From Chlamydiota bacterium (GTDB taxonomy: Bacteria > Chlamydiota > Chlamydiia > Chlamydiales > Rhabdochlamydiaceae), in contig JAHFTP010000029.1 of assembly GCA_023265495.1 (NCBI GenBank), positions 1 to 13,320 on the forward strand: 13,320 nucleotides of DNA, in the 5' to 3' direction. The notes beneath the pieces were generated by a model, which was given only the letters and a program-made list of their open reading frames with translations, did not search any database and was not told the origin of the DNA. A program made the translations under genes and the position numbers. Below are positions 1-5,611 of this stretch, piece after piece. Position 1 is the stretch's first letter, and each line of letters begins with the position of its first letter.

Positions 1-889
1 GAGCAATCGCCCCTACATCATTCCTTGCAAGGTCAACGAGCATCACATGTTCTGCACATTCCTTTGGATCTGAAAGCAGCGTCTGTGGGTCGACTCCTTT
101 AGGACAGGTCCCCGCAATGGGCATCGACGTGATTTCCCCCTCCTGTACAGAGATGAGAAGCTCAGGAGAGGCGCCGGCAACGGCAAAGTCCTCTTCCTCA
201 AAAAAGAAATGGAAGGAAGAAGGGGATGTCTGCCTGAGTGCTCGATAGATCTCAAAGGCAGGGGCCCCGGTCTTTGCTCGCAACTTCCTTGAAAGCACTA
301 CTTGAAAGATGTCACCGGCTCTTATGTACTCTTGCGCTTTTTCTACAAGCCCTGCAAACTCTGCATTTGTGAGCTCTGCGTCTACTTCTACTTGCTGTGG
401 TATAGGAAAAGGTTCCATGCGGAGCGGCTGAAAACAGCGCCCTAAAATCATCTCCAACTCTTCTAAAGTACCCAAATGACTGCAAACTACCTTCTGCTTA
501 TTATGATCAAAAGTAATAATCGTTTTATAGATATGAAAGAAAAAGTCTGGAACACCGTCAAATGCATGACGATCGGGTAGTTGCTCTTTGATCCTTACAG
601 CGTCATAACTTACAAATCCAAAAGCTCTCTGCCCTAGAGTAAATTCCTTTAATGCGTCGTAAGGATCTCTTGTGTAGGCCTTTTTTGATCCCCGTATTTC
701 TTCGGTAATGCTCGTTCCCTCGGCCGTAAAAGTAGCGATGGGATCGATCCCAATGACAGAGGTCCTCCCCTCCCCCCTTTCATAGGCAGACTCGAGCATG
801 CAACACCCCTTCCCGCCTAAAGCTTTATAGACGAGCATCGGTGTCAGTCCATCATTTTGTATTTCCTTGGTAACTATTTCTTGCTTCAT
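1..889 (-). CDS. trpE: Anthranilate synthase component I, 3' end outside window
   Basis: This enzyme converts chorismate to anthranilate, with ammonia from a TrpG glutaminase, in the first committed step of tryptophan synthesis. The reading frame is open for 296 residues from ATG 889 to the window edge, where it is cut off. Visible motifs are MLES at 31-34 (equivalent of the LLES tryptophan-feedback segment), AGDIFQVVLSRKL at 191-203, GASPELLIS at 239-247, PIAGT at 257-261 and EHVMLVDLARNDVG at 280-293. PIAGT, with Ala where PabB-type synthases carry Lys, favours TrpE over aminodeoxychorismate synthase, and so does trpR 38 bp upstream. GAGGAG lies about 9 nt before the ATG. Two Arg positions I expect in the family are Cys here (262 in GTCPKG, 278 in KECAEH). 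Only the C-terminal part, with the end of the active site, is missing. Confidence 0.93.
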   Translation of the reverse strand, partial: MKQEIVTKEIQNDGLTPMLVYKALGGKGCCMLESAYERGEGRTSVIGIDPIATFTAEGTSITEEIRGSKKAYTRDPYDALKEFTLGQRAFGFVSYDAVRIKEQLPDRHAFDGVPDFFFHIYKTIITFDHNKQKVVCSHLGTLEELEMILGRCFQPLRMEPFPIPQQVEVDAELTNAEFAGLVEKAQEYIRAGDIFQVVLSRKLRAKTGAPAFEIYRALRQTSPSSFHFFFEEEDFAVAGASPELLISVQEGEITSMPIAGTCPKGVDPQTLLSDPKECAEHVMLVDLARNDVGAIA

Positions 890-927
890 CCCTTTTTGCT
901 CCTCAAGCCTTCGCCTGAGAGCCGGAA

Positions 928-1209
928 TTACTCTTCCAGAAACTTCTTCAGGTTGGGCTCTATTGTTTTTAAAGCGTTTGATCCACGACTTATTTTTGCT
1001 ATGCTGATCCCGTAGTGCGCTGCGATCTCCCTTTGCGTCTTCTCCTCTTTTAGAAGCTCCTTGATAATCCAATAGCGCCCTGCAAGCTCTTCCCTTTCAC
1101 CAGCCGTCAGAAAAACATGAAAAAAAGTGTTAAATTCCTCTTCTGTTTTTACTTTGAGACACTTACGTATAAAGCCCCGCCAGCCACCCTCTTCAGTCTG
1201 CTTGTCCAT
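928..1209 (-). CDS. trpR: Trp operon repressor TrpR
   Basis: TrpR is a small all-helical homodimer that binds operator DNA when loaded with L-tryptophan. The 93-residue protein has the family length. From residue 36 it follows E. coli TrpR closely: LTAGEREELAGR, then IIKELL, then TQREIAAHYGISIAKISRGSNALK. The last contains the helix-turn-helix and the conserved I-(A/T)-x-I-(S/T)RGSN(A/S)LK reading head and Trp pocket. ATG 1209 is preceded by AAGGGG. trpE follows after 38 bp in the same direction, so the pair is probably one transcript. A perfect palindrome over its own promoter suggests autoregulation. In Chlamydia, TrpR controls a trp operon that responds to host tryptophan starvation; the trpE here implies a pathway that starts from chorismate rather than from salvaged intermediates (inference). 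Confidence 0.95.
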   Translation of the reverse strand: MDKQTEEGGWRGFIRKCLKVKTEEEFNTFFHVFLTAGEREELAGRYWIIKELLKEEKTQREIAAHYGISIAKISRGSNALKTIEPNLKKFLEE

Positions 1210-1232
1210 AAAACATCCCCTTGATGTTATAC

Positions 1233-1252
1233 TGTAATGTTACACCATTACA
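1233..1252. promoter_or_regulatory. Palindromic operator over the trpR -10 box
   Basis: TGTAATG (1233-1239) and CATTACA (1246-1252) are exact reverse complements separated by six bases. The site covers the -10 hexamer and the adjacent spacer of the trpR promoter. Repressor binding there would block RNA polymerase. The half-site lacks the CTAG core of the E. coli trp operator, so assigning it to TrpR rests on position alone. Confidence 0.6.
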
Positions 1253-1265
1253 AAATTCTTGTCAA
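1237..1265 (-). promoter_or_regulatory. Sigma70-type promoter of trpR-trpE
   Basis: On the minus strand TTGACA (1265-1260) is followed after exactly 17 bp by TAACAT (1242-1237), a perfect -35 and a 4/6 -10. The predicted transcript start is near 1230, giving a leader of about 20 nt to the trpR ATG at 1209. Confidence 0.7.
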
Positions 1266-1273
1266 ATTTTTTG

Positions 1274-1321
1274 TATGCAAAACATAAGCAACTAACTATC
1301 AAATATATGCAAAACACAAGC
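1274..1321. repeat. 16-bp direct repeat, 32-bp period, upstream of trpR
   Basis: TATGCAAAACATAAGC (1274-1289) recurs as TATGCAAAACACAAGC (1306-1321) with one mismatch. The copies lie 32 bp apart, about three helical turns, in the 226-bp divergent intergenic region between trpR (minus) and the 643-residue gene (plus). They could be sites for a regulator of either gene. No function is established. Confidence 0.5.
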
Positions 1322-1435
1322 TTGCAATTCCTTACCAGGTCGAGAGGATCCTTGAAAAAGAAATTGCTCCATATTGCCCTTGTCCGTAAGATTTTTTGAC
1401 AATTCTCTACGAAAAACAAACCATAGGAGCTGCTT

Positions 1436-3367
1436 ATGTCTACACCGAGCAAAGTCGATTCCCACGGAACCTTGCCACTCACAACCATCCGTCCTGTTTT
1501 TGATCCTAAGACGACGACGGGAGGCTCCACTCGCATTACCTCTCTATATGACAATGTCCTACGGACTCCCCCTCCCCTCCCCCCTACATTGAGCAGCTCT
1601 TCTTTGTCCCCTCCAATCCCCCCTTCTGCGCCGGCACGTCCTTCTGCTGTTCTTTCCTGTTCCGATGACGACGACGATGATGATGATATCCCTTCCTCGG
1701 GAACACTTTCAGAGCCCCCTGCGAGCTCGTCTACAAGTCCCGGTAAAATGATTTCTCCTCTCTCACCCCATAAAGAAGAAATGTCGTCTGCCAAAAGCCC
1801 GATCTCTTATCTTACCGGTCTGTTTGCTCGCTTCTCTGGATACACGACAAAGACAACTCCTACAACTATACCGAATGTCCCCCCTCTTTCTCCAACGTTA
1901 CAAACATTCACAGCATCCAGATCTCCGTCTTTTCCCACAGCAAAACCAGAAACCGACAAGGTTCCCGTAAAAGATTGGACCCGCATAGAATTCCGTGACA
2001 CTAGAGAGGATTCCCATGGATTCTTACATATACGTCAATCTGAGCACCAAGTTGGTTTTACCCCCGTCAGAGAACCTAGAAACGGCCGAGACTCTCCCCG
2101 TCTTCCATCTGAAAAGTCTCCCATGAGTCACAGGCCCTCCGCCCATAGAGGGGAGCGACGCGACGCTATCTTTGCAGACAGCATGTCCCGCACGGGGCCC
2201 CCCGACGTACATTCTCCAACCAGCCCCCCCTTAACACCGGCCAAGTCTCCCGGTCTATCCATGCAGGACAACTCGCTAGATGATACCCCTCCCCCCATTC
2301 CGAGCAACGTACAACAGCTCCTAGATAGCGTAGAATTCCAGTACTCGGACATACTAGCCTCTGTGTGGACCATTACATCTCCCGACGAAAAATTCTGGTC
2401 CTGCGTATATAAATCTGCTGGCCGTCTTGTAGAACACCTGGATATCATCATCAGAGAAAGAGAACTATCCCCCTCTCAAGAAATCGACGCCCTAATGGTG
2501 AAAATAGAAAGACTGAAATATCGCAGCTCTGTACAAAACGCTACCTCCTCCAGACTGGGCCAGCTACTTAATCTACTCGTACTTATCGACATCCGACCTG
2601 CCGTACAAGAAAAGCAACTACCTGCCTATATTACACAAGTCAACCATGCTTTGCATAGCATGCCTCTTCCGGATCAGATGCTCCTCTGCGCCAACCTGTC
2701 TTCTCTCAGACACCACGGCCCTTCGGGTATATATGAGATCGTATCCTCCGGAATACCTCTCCTATATAAGGAAGAAGATGGTGTAGAAGTACTGACCTGT
2801 GCGGAACGTCTCTTACTTCCCTTTTTACTCATGGAACAAAAACATAAGGACCTACTCAGAAAATATGTCGGTAAAAATCTAAGATATGGGGAAGGCATAG
2901 CCTTGTATATCAAACTGGTTGCAGAATACCATCTCTTCCTCTCCTCCTGTAAAAGAGAAGCCGAGTCTCTGTCGTTCAGTTGCGAAGCTGAGCGCCGCCT
3001 GTGCCTGGATGTCCGCACTTTTATTGCAGAGGCACAGCTCATGCAGGACAATATACGCCATTTTCATCTCGAAAGATGTCCATCCAATTTCTTGGAAAAA
3101 TTCAATATCCACCGCACACTACTCAACTACCCTCGCTATACACGCAGGTATTTTGAACATTTGTTGCACCTAGCTGACGTCGTCCAACTAGAGCCTGATC
3201 CTTTTCGTTGCTCCCTTCGCATTGTAGATTTCCAAGCTTTCTTTCCTCAAGAAGGCGAATGGCTCCACATCATCGTAGGAAACCACGGACTGCGGGATAC
3301 AACAAGCATCATCCAAGCATCGGAACAAATAAAAAAAATACTCTATTGCTTGGATCATCCCATGTAG
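1436..3367 (+). CDS. Proline-rich effector-like protein with helical C-terminal half
   Basis: I do not recognise a named homologue. The 643-residue protein starts at ATG 1436 with AGGAG six bases upstream. Residues 1-290 are Ser/Pro-rich and probably disordered, with PPPLPP (45-50), PPIPP (59-63), an eight-Asp run (77-84), several SPxxSP-type stretches and PPPIPS (285-290). These resemble SH3/EVH1-type ligands in host-directed proteins. Residues about 291-643 are ordered, Leu-rich and mostly helical. Within them, residues about 430-600 follow the spacing of a Dbl-homology (RhoGEF) domain: LTCAERLLLPFLLMEQKHKD, then LYIKLVAEY, then LLNYPRYTRRYFEHLLHLAD. That is a weak pattern match only. There is no signal peptide or clear membrane segment, which is compatible with type III secretion. 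A chlamydial effector is the best guess; a structural scaffold is the alternative. Confidence 0.75.
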   Translation: MSTPSKVDSHGTLPLTTIRPVFDPKTTTGGSTRITSLYDNVLRTPPPLPPTLSSSSLSPPIPPSAPARPSAVLSCSDDDDDDDDIPSSGTLSEPPASSSTSPGKMISPLSPHKEEMSSAKSPISYLTGLFARFSGYTTKTTPTTIPNVPPLSPTLQTFTASRSPSFPTAKPETDKVPVKDWTRIEFRDTREDSHGFLHIRQSEHQVGFTPVREPRNGRDSPRLPSEKSPMSHRPSAHRGERRDAIFADSMSRTGPPDVHSPTSPPLTPAKSPGLSMQDNSLDDTPPPIPSNVQQLLDSVEFQYSDILASVWTITSPDEKFWSCVYKSAGRLVEHLDIIIRERELSPSQEIDALMVKIERLKYRSSVQNATSSRLGQLLNLLVLIDIRPAVQEKQLPAYITQVNHALHSMPLPDQMLLCANLSSLRHHGPSGIYEIVSSGIPLLYKEEDGVEVLTCAERLLLPFLLMEQKHKDLLRKYVGKNLRYGEGIALYIKLVAEYHLFLSSCKREAESLSFSCEAERRLCLDVRTFIAEAQLMQDNIRHFHLERCPSNFLEKFNIHRTLLNYPRYTRRYFEHLLHLADVVQLEPDPFRCSLRIVDFQAFFPQEGEWLHIIVGNHGLRDTTSIIQASEQIKKILYCLDHPM

Positions 3368-3424
3368 CGGTATAGTGGACCCCTAAGTCTAGACAATTTT
3401 TCTTCCTAAATTTAGGATTAGAGG

Positions 3425-3477
3425 CTGCAAGGGAAACCTTGGGGTCTCTTGCTTTTCAGACAAAAGAAAATCGTTCA
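3425..3477. repeat. Dispersed 53-bp repeat, copy 1
   Basis: This segment matches 4434-4486 at 50 of 53 positions. Its left part holds CAAGG-GAAA-CCTTG, a short stem with a GAAA loop, followed by a pyrimidine-rich stretch. Copies 1 and 2 are in the same orientation 1,009 bp apart and bracket the DUF2283-like gene and the INT_rpt fragment. Confidence 0.85.
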
Positions 3478-3522
3478 ACGCCGTTTTTGCACTGTGACAT
3501 TAAAGATGGTCTCCTCCTGTCT

Positions 3523-3843
3523 TCATTTAGAGACAGAAGTTTTGTTTCTGCAGCGCCTTTTAGTTGGAACTGCCTTGTTTGTCTTATTTGCGACTACATA
3601 GTCAACTTTTCCGGCTTTCACCGTTACTTCCACAAAAATCTGACCAAACTCCAACACTTGTCTGTCTTGGCGTTCTTTGACCTCATCAAAGATGACAGCA
3701 AGTAAAGTCCCCTCTTCAGAAAAAAAACCAACCCCTGAACCTTTATTAGCTTCCGTTGCATCTCCTTTAGGAGCTGAAGTCCAAGAAATCGTCAAAGATC
3801 CCGTTCCGTCTATTGGATGAAAAAAAACTTTCCCTTTATTCAT
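3523..3843 (-). CDS. DUF2283-like small protein
   Basis: The 106-residue frame starts at ATG 3843. Residues 16-56 show the beta-rich pattern of DUF2283: SLTISW, then a short acidic link, then GVGFFSEEGTLLAVIFDEV. DUF2283 proteins are small, of unknown biochemical role, and often found near toxin-antitoxin genes or phage genes. The tail from about residue 57 (LEFGQIFVEVTVKAGKVDYV, then a basic Lys/Arg-rich end) is longer than usual and may be added sequence. No strong ribosome binding site precedes it, and I see no partner toxin frame next to it. The surroundings are repeats and gene fragments, so it may be a relic. I think the frame is real, but the family call is tentative. Confidence 0.5.
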   Translation of the reverse strand: MNKGKVFFHPIDGTGSLTISWTSAPKGDATEANKGSGVGFFSEEGTLLAVIFDEVKERQDRQVLEFGQIFVEVTVKAGKVDYVVANKTNKAVPTKRRCRNKTSVSK

Positions 3844-4012
3844 AATTTGGTCTTTATTTTGATTTCTTTAAGGTCTTTATGTTTGTTACGTATTGTTTTT
3901 CCAGTGCTATACATCGTGGAAAAATAATGTCCCGTCTTTGTTCTTTTTATTATGCAAGACACCACTATAAAAAGGCTAATGATTGGATACAACTGGATTT
4001 TACCGATTAGAA

Positions 4013-4052
4013 ACGGTGCGCAGGTAGGTTCAGTGCACCGTCTTTGCACCGT
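4013..4052. repeat. Iterated TGCACCGT motif in gene-poor DNA
   Basis: TGCACCGT occurs at 4034-4041 and 4045-4052, an 11-bp period. An inverted ACGGTGC lies at 4013-4019 and can pair with either copy. The stretch 3844-4081 holds no convincing gene. This cluster is its only structured feature and could be a regulator site or an RNA stem. Confidence 0.45.
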
Positions 4053-4081
4053 AGATGGGGGATAAGCTGAAGTAACCGATT

Positions 4082-4351
4082 TTAGTAGCCTAGAAGATTC
4101 ATTAAAGTAGTATAGTCCTGATTTTCACAAACTTGCCAAGGTGCGACTGGAATATTAGATGGCATGTCTGAGCTTTTAGTAAATTCTCTCCAAACTGTAG
4201 CCGATCAGAGTTCGAAAGGTTGCATGAATTTTTTTGCTTTCTCAAATGCCAAGCTGAAATCTGCTGATAAAGAAGGGAGGTCGGTGTGCCACAGATCAAA
4301 ATAATAAATATTCTTTGCTGAAAATAAATCAACATGCCAAAATGAGGGCAT
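4082..4351 (-). pseudogene. INT_rpt (integrase-repeat) protein fragment with in-frame stop
   Basis: The frame opens at ATG 4351 and reads 48 residues (MPSFWHVDLFSAKNIYYFDL at the start, then AFEKAKKFMQPFEL) to a TGA at 4207-4205. The same frame continues for 40 more residues to TAA at 4084-4082: SATVWREFTKSSDMPSNIP, then VAPWQVCENQDYTTLMNLLG. Across the stop, the F-x-x-A-K-K-F, W-R-E-F, P-x-N-I-P and L-G landmarks match one unit of the phage-integrase repeat family (INT_rpt, PF14882). In that family the unit usually ends in a GW..W.DWLG-like segment, which is eroded here. Such units occur in large integrase-like or DNA-binding proteins of mobile elements, so this looks like the dead remnant of one. 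UGA recoding is unlikely, because other genes here use the standard code. Confidence 0.6.
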
Positions 4352-4355
4352 AAAT

Positions 4356-4377
4356 GGGTTGGGACTACCCTGCCGGC
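4356..4377. repeat. 22-bp hairpin repeat, copy A
   Basis: It matches 4405-4426 at 20 of 22 positions. The core GGG-ACTA-CCC forms a short stem with GCCGGC on its right. The 27 bp between the two copies carry a further inverted pair, TTAGGC/GCCTAA. It begins five bases upstream of the INT_rpt fragment's ATG. Confidence 0.75.
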
Positions 4378-4404
4378 GTTAGGCTTAAAGGGCCTAAAGC
4401 TTCT

Positions 4405-4426
4405 GGGCTGGGACTACCCGGCCGGC
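4405..4426. repeat. 22-bp hairpin repeat, copy B
   Basis: This copy forms a full seven-pair stem, GGCTGGG-ACTA-CCCGGCC with one G-T wobble. It lies eight bases before copy 2 of the 53-bp repeat, so the two form a composite hairpin element at about 4356-4486. The element may be a REP-like unit, a terminator or a structured RNA. Confidence 0.75.
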
Positions 4427-4433
4427 ATAGAGA

Positions 4434-4486
4434 CTCCAAGGGAAACCTTGGGGTTTCTTGCTTTTCAGGCAAAAGAAAATCGTTCA
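4434..4486. repeat. Dispersed 53-bp repeat, copy 2
   Basis: This is the best-formed copy. CTCCAAGG-GAAA-CCTTGGGG is an eight-pair stem (one wobble) closed by a GAAA tetraloop, followed by TTTCTTGCTTTTC. The arrangement resembles an intrinsic terminator reading in the plus direction, although neighbouring genes on that side read minus. A repeat-family hairpin is the simpler view. Confidence 0.85.
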
Positions 4487-4501
4487 TTGTCTGTAATAGG
4501 A

Positions 4502-5299
4502 CTATCGCGCCGAAGTCAAACTCCAAGGGAATACTTGAGATCTTTCGCTTTCAGCAGGATAGAGTTGGAATCCATAACCGTCTACCTCTCCTTCCGGGCC
4601 CAGATAAAACTTTTTGCTTATCGCATTCAAAGCACGGTTGGGTTGATCAGGACGCAAAACAGCTAGACCAATTGGTCTGGCAGTCATGTCAGCCAGCTGC
4701 AATCCTTCAGAATTTGTCTTCTTGTCAGCAATGATGATTTGAAAAGGCAGAGATCTTCCAAAAGAGTTATTTCCGTCACATACATTTTGAAACTCCTTTT
4801 CCAAAGCTCGGTCTTCAGGTTTTCCTCTAGCCTCGCAAATCACGTGTGTTAAAAAGTCATTTTGATGGCGCGATTCAAGAAATTGAAAAACACGTTCGAG
4901 GCCTATTTTCATAGCGAGATGGTATACAGATACTGATGAAAAGTCTTCCTCTCTTAGTTTTGACTTATCTATCACGGCTGCAACGATGACAAAGTCCAAC
5001 CGATCCATAAGGTCAGTAAAAGTGTTTAAAAATAGTTCTCTAGGTTCCTTACTCAGCAATCGAAAAAAACCTTCCTTCTTGCGGATTTCATGCTCATGAA
5101 GAATTACCATGTCATGACCAAAAACCGAAAACTTCAACCTGCGCAACGCCGGTGTCACAACATCTGAGTAAATATCTTTGAGAAAAATGCAAAACGACAG
5201 TGCAAAGACTGGATAACGAGAATCAATCGTTGTAAGACTATGGTCCCCACTCTCATAAACATACACCACATAGTCGCTGTATTTTAGATTAGAGCTCAA
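4502..5299 (-). CDS. DUF3800 domain protein, altered DESG motif
   Basis: The 265-residue frame covers a full DUF3800 protein, a family with an RNase H-like fold common in accessory and phage-linked regions. Seen in order: YVVYVYESGDHSL (10-22), FGHDMVILHEHEIRKKEG (60-77), ERVFQFLESR (135-144), EARGKPEDRALEKEF (156-170), GLQLADMTARPIG (199-211), DQPNRA (218-223) and DGYGFQLYP (240-248). The family's near-invariant first Asp (DESG) is Tyr at residue 15, a one-base GAT to TAT change, so activity is doubtful. The start is TTG 5299 with only GAGA as a possible ribosome site. An ATG 11 bp upstream is out of frame and hits TGA at its fifth codon, so the 5' end may be damaged. The last residues (about 248-259) are encoded by a degenerate copy of the local repeat. 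Confidence 0.8.
   Translation of the reverse strand: MSSNLKYSDYVVYVYESGDHSLTTIDSRYPVFALSFCIFLKDIYSDVVTPALRRLKFSVFGHDMVILHEHEIRKKEGFFRLLSKEPRELFLNTFTDLMDRLDFVIVAAVIDKSKLREEDFSSVSVYHLAMKIGLERVFQFLESRHQNDFLTHVICEARGKPEDRALEKEFQNVCDGNNSFGRSLPFQIIIADKKTNSEGLQLADMTARPIGLAVLRPDQPNRALNAISKKFYLGPEGEVDGYGFQLYPAESERSQVFPWSLTSAR
4521..4554. repeat. Degenerate repeat, copy 3, inside the DUF3800 3' end
   Basis: The sequence aligns with the left 34 bp of the 53-bp repeat: CTCCAAGGGAA, then CTTGAGAT, then CTTTCAG. It keeps a weaker stem (CTC-AAG/CTTGAG with a bulged C). It encodes about residues 248-259 of the DUF3800 frame, so repeat sequence contributes to that protein's tail. Confidence 0.6.
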
Positions 5300-5348
5300 G
5301 AAGATCTCATTGTATTTTCTAAAGCGGGTAATCCTAGCTTACAACAAT

Positions 5349-5371
5349 AAAAATTTTCTACTAGAAATTTT
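5349..5371 (-). terminator. Possible terminator after the tRNA pair
   Basis: On the minus strand AAATTTCT-AGT-AGAAAATTT can fold with one bulged A and is followed by TTATTG, 21 bp past the tRNA-Met 3' end. The stem is AT-rich and therefore weak. The rest of 5300-5391 shows no gene. Confidence 0.35.
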
Positions 5372-5391
5372 GTCTGTGAAATTTAAAGAAA

Positions 5392-5465
5392 TAGCGGCAG
5401 TCGGATTTGAACCAACGACCCACGGATTATGATTCCGTTGCTCTAACCAACTGAGCTATACCGCC
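5392..5465 (-). tRNA. tRNA-Met (elongator), anticodon CAT
   Basis: A 74-nt cloverleaf: acceptor GGCGGTA/TGCCGCT with a G1-T72 wobble, D-stem GCTC/GAGC, anticodon stem ACGGA/TCCGT with loop ATCATAA, T-stem GTTGG/CCGAC with loop TTCAAAT, discriminator A73 and no encoded CCA. CAT could also mean lysidine-modified tRNA-Ile2. The GGCGG...CCGCT acceptor with G1-U72 resembles B. subtilis elongator tRNA-Met, which I prefer. It lies 11 bp after the initiator tRNA. Confidence 0.9.
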
Positions 5466-5476
5466 ACAAGAAAAAA

Positions 5477-5549
5477 TAGCGGGGGAAGGATTCGAACCTC
5501 CGGCCTTTGGGTTATGAGCCCAACGAGCTAACCACTGCTCCACCCCGCG
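5477..5549 (-). tRNA. Initiator tRNA-fMet, anticodon CAT
   Basis: A 73-nt cloverleaf with the two bacterial initiator hallmarks. One is an unpaired C1-T72 at the acceptor end (CGCGGGG against CCCCGCT). The other is three G-C pairs next to the anticodon loop (TTGGG-CTCATAA-CCCAA). The T-stem is GGAGG/CCTTC with loop TTCGAAT. CCA is not encoded. It lies 62 bp downstream of waaA on the same strand and could be read from that transcript. Confidence 0.95.
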
Positions 5550-5611
5550 ATAGAATTGGTTAAAAGAAGTTAGGAACTTAACAAATCCTTGGATTTAGCT
5601 CAAAGGTTATT

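Noticed and set aside
1..889. Partial left-edge gene as PabB or isochorismate synthase
   Set aside because: PIAGT with Ala, the MLES segment and the upstream trpR all favour TrpE.
1240..1794. Long minus-strand frame antisense to the start of the 643-residue gene
   Set aside because: It is a low-complexity mirror of the Ser/Pro/Asp-rich codons, and its start lies inside the trpR operator region. The plus-strand gene has a good ribosome site and a structured C-terminus.
3404..3417. TCCTAAATTTAGGA palindrome after the 643-residue gene as its terminator
   Set aside because: It has no loop and is not followed by a T-run, so it is not a convincing intrinsic terminator.
3439..3705. Plus-strand frame beginning MGSLAFQTKENRS, with a similar start at 4448
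   Set aside because: The similarity comes from the 53-bp repeat. Differences between copies change amino acids and the frames diverge at once after the repeat, so there is no sign of coding selection.
3840..4049. 69-residue minus-strand frame upstream of the DUF2283-like gene
   Set aside because: Its composition is AT-driven, it has no ribosome site, no recognisable motif, and it spans the iterated TGCACCGT cluster.
4205..4207. TGA in the INT_rpt frame read as a recoded codon
   Set aside because: Neighbouring genes use TGG for Trp and end normally, and there is no sign of a selenocysteine element. A nonsense mutation is simpler.
4354..4734. Plus-strand frame across the hairpin elements
   Set aside because: It is built from the palindromic repeats and then runs antisense to the DUF3800 gene, with no family resemblance.
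5392..5465. CAT-anticodon tRNA as lysidine-type tRNA-Ile2
   Set aside because: The acceptor stem with G1-T72 and the GGCGG/CCGCT pairing fits elongator tRNA-Met better, though this rests on recall of one reference tRNA.
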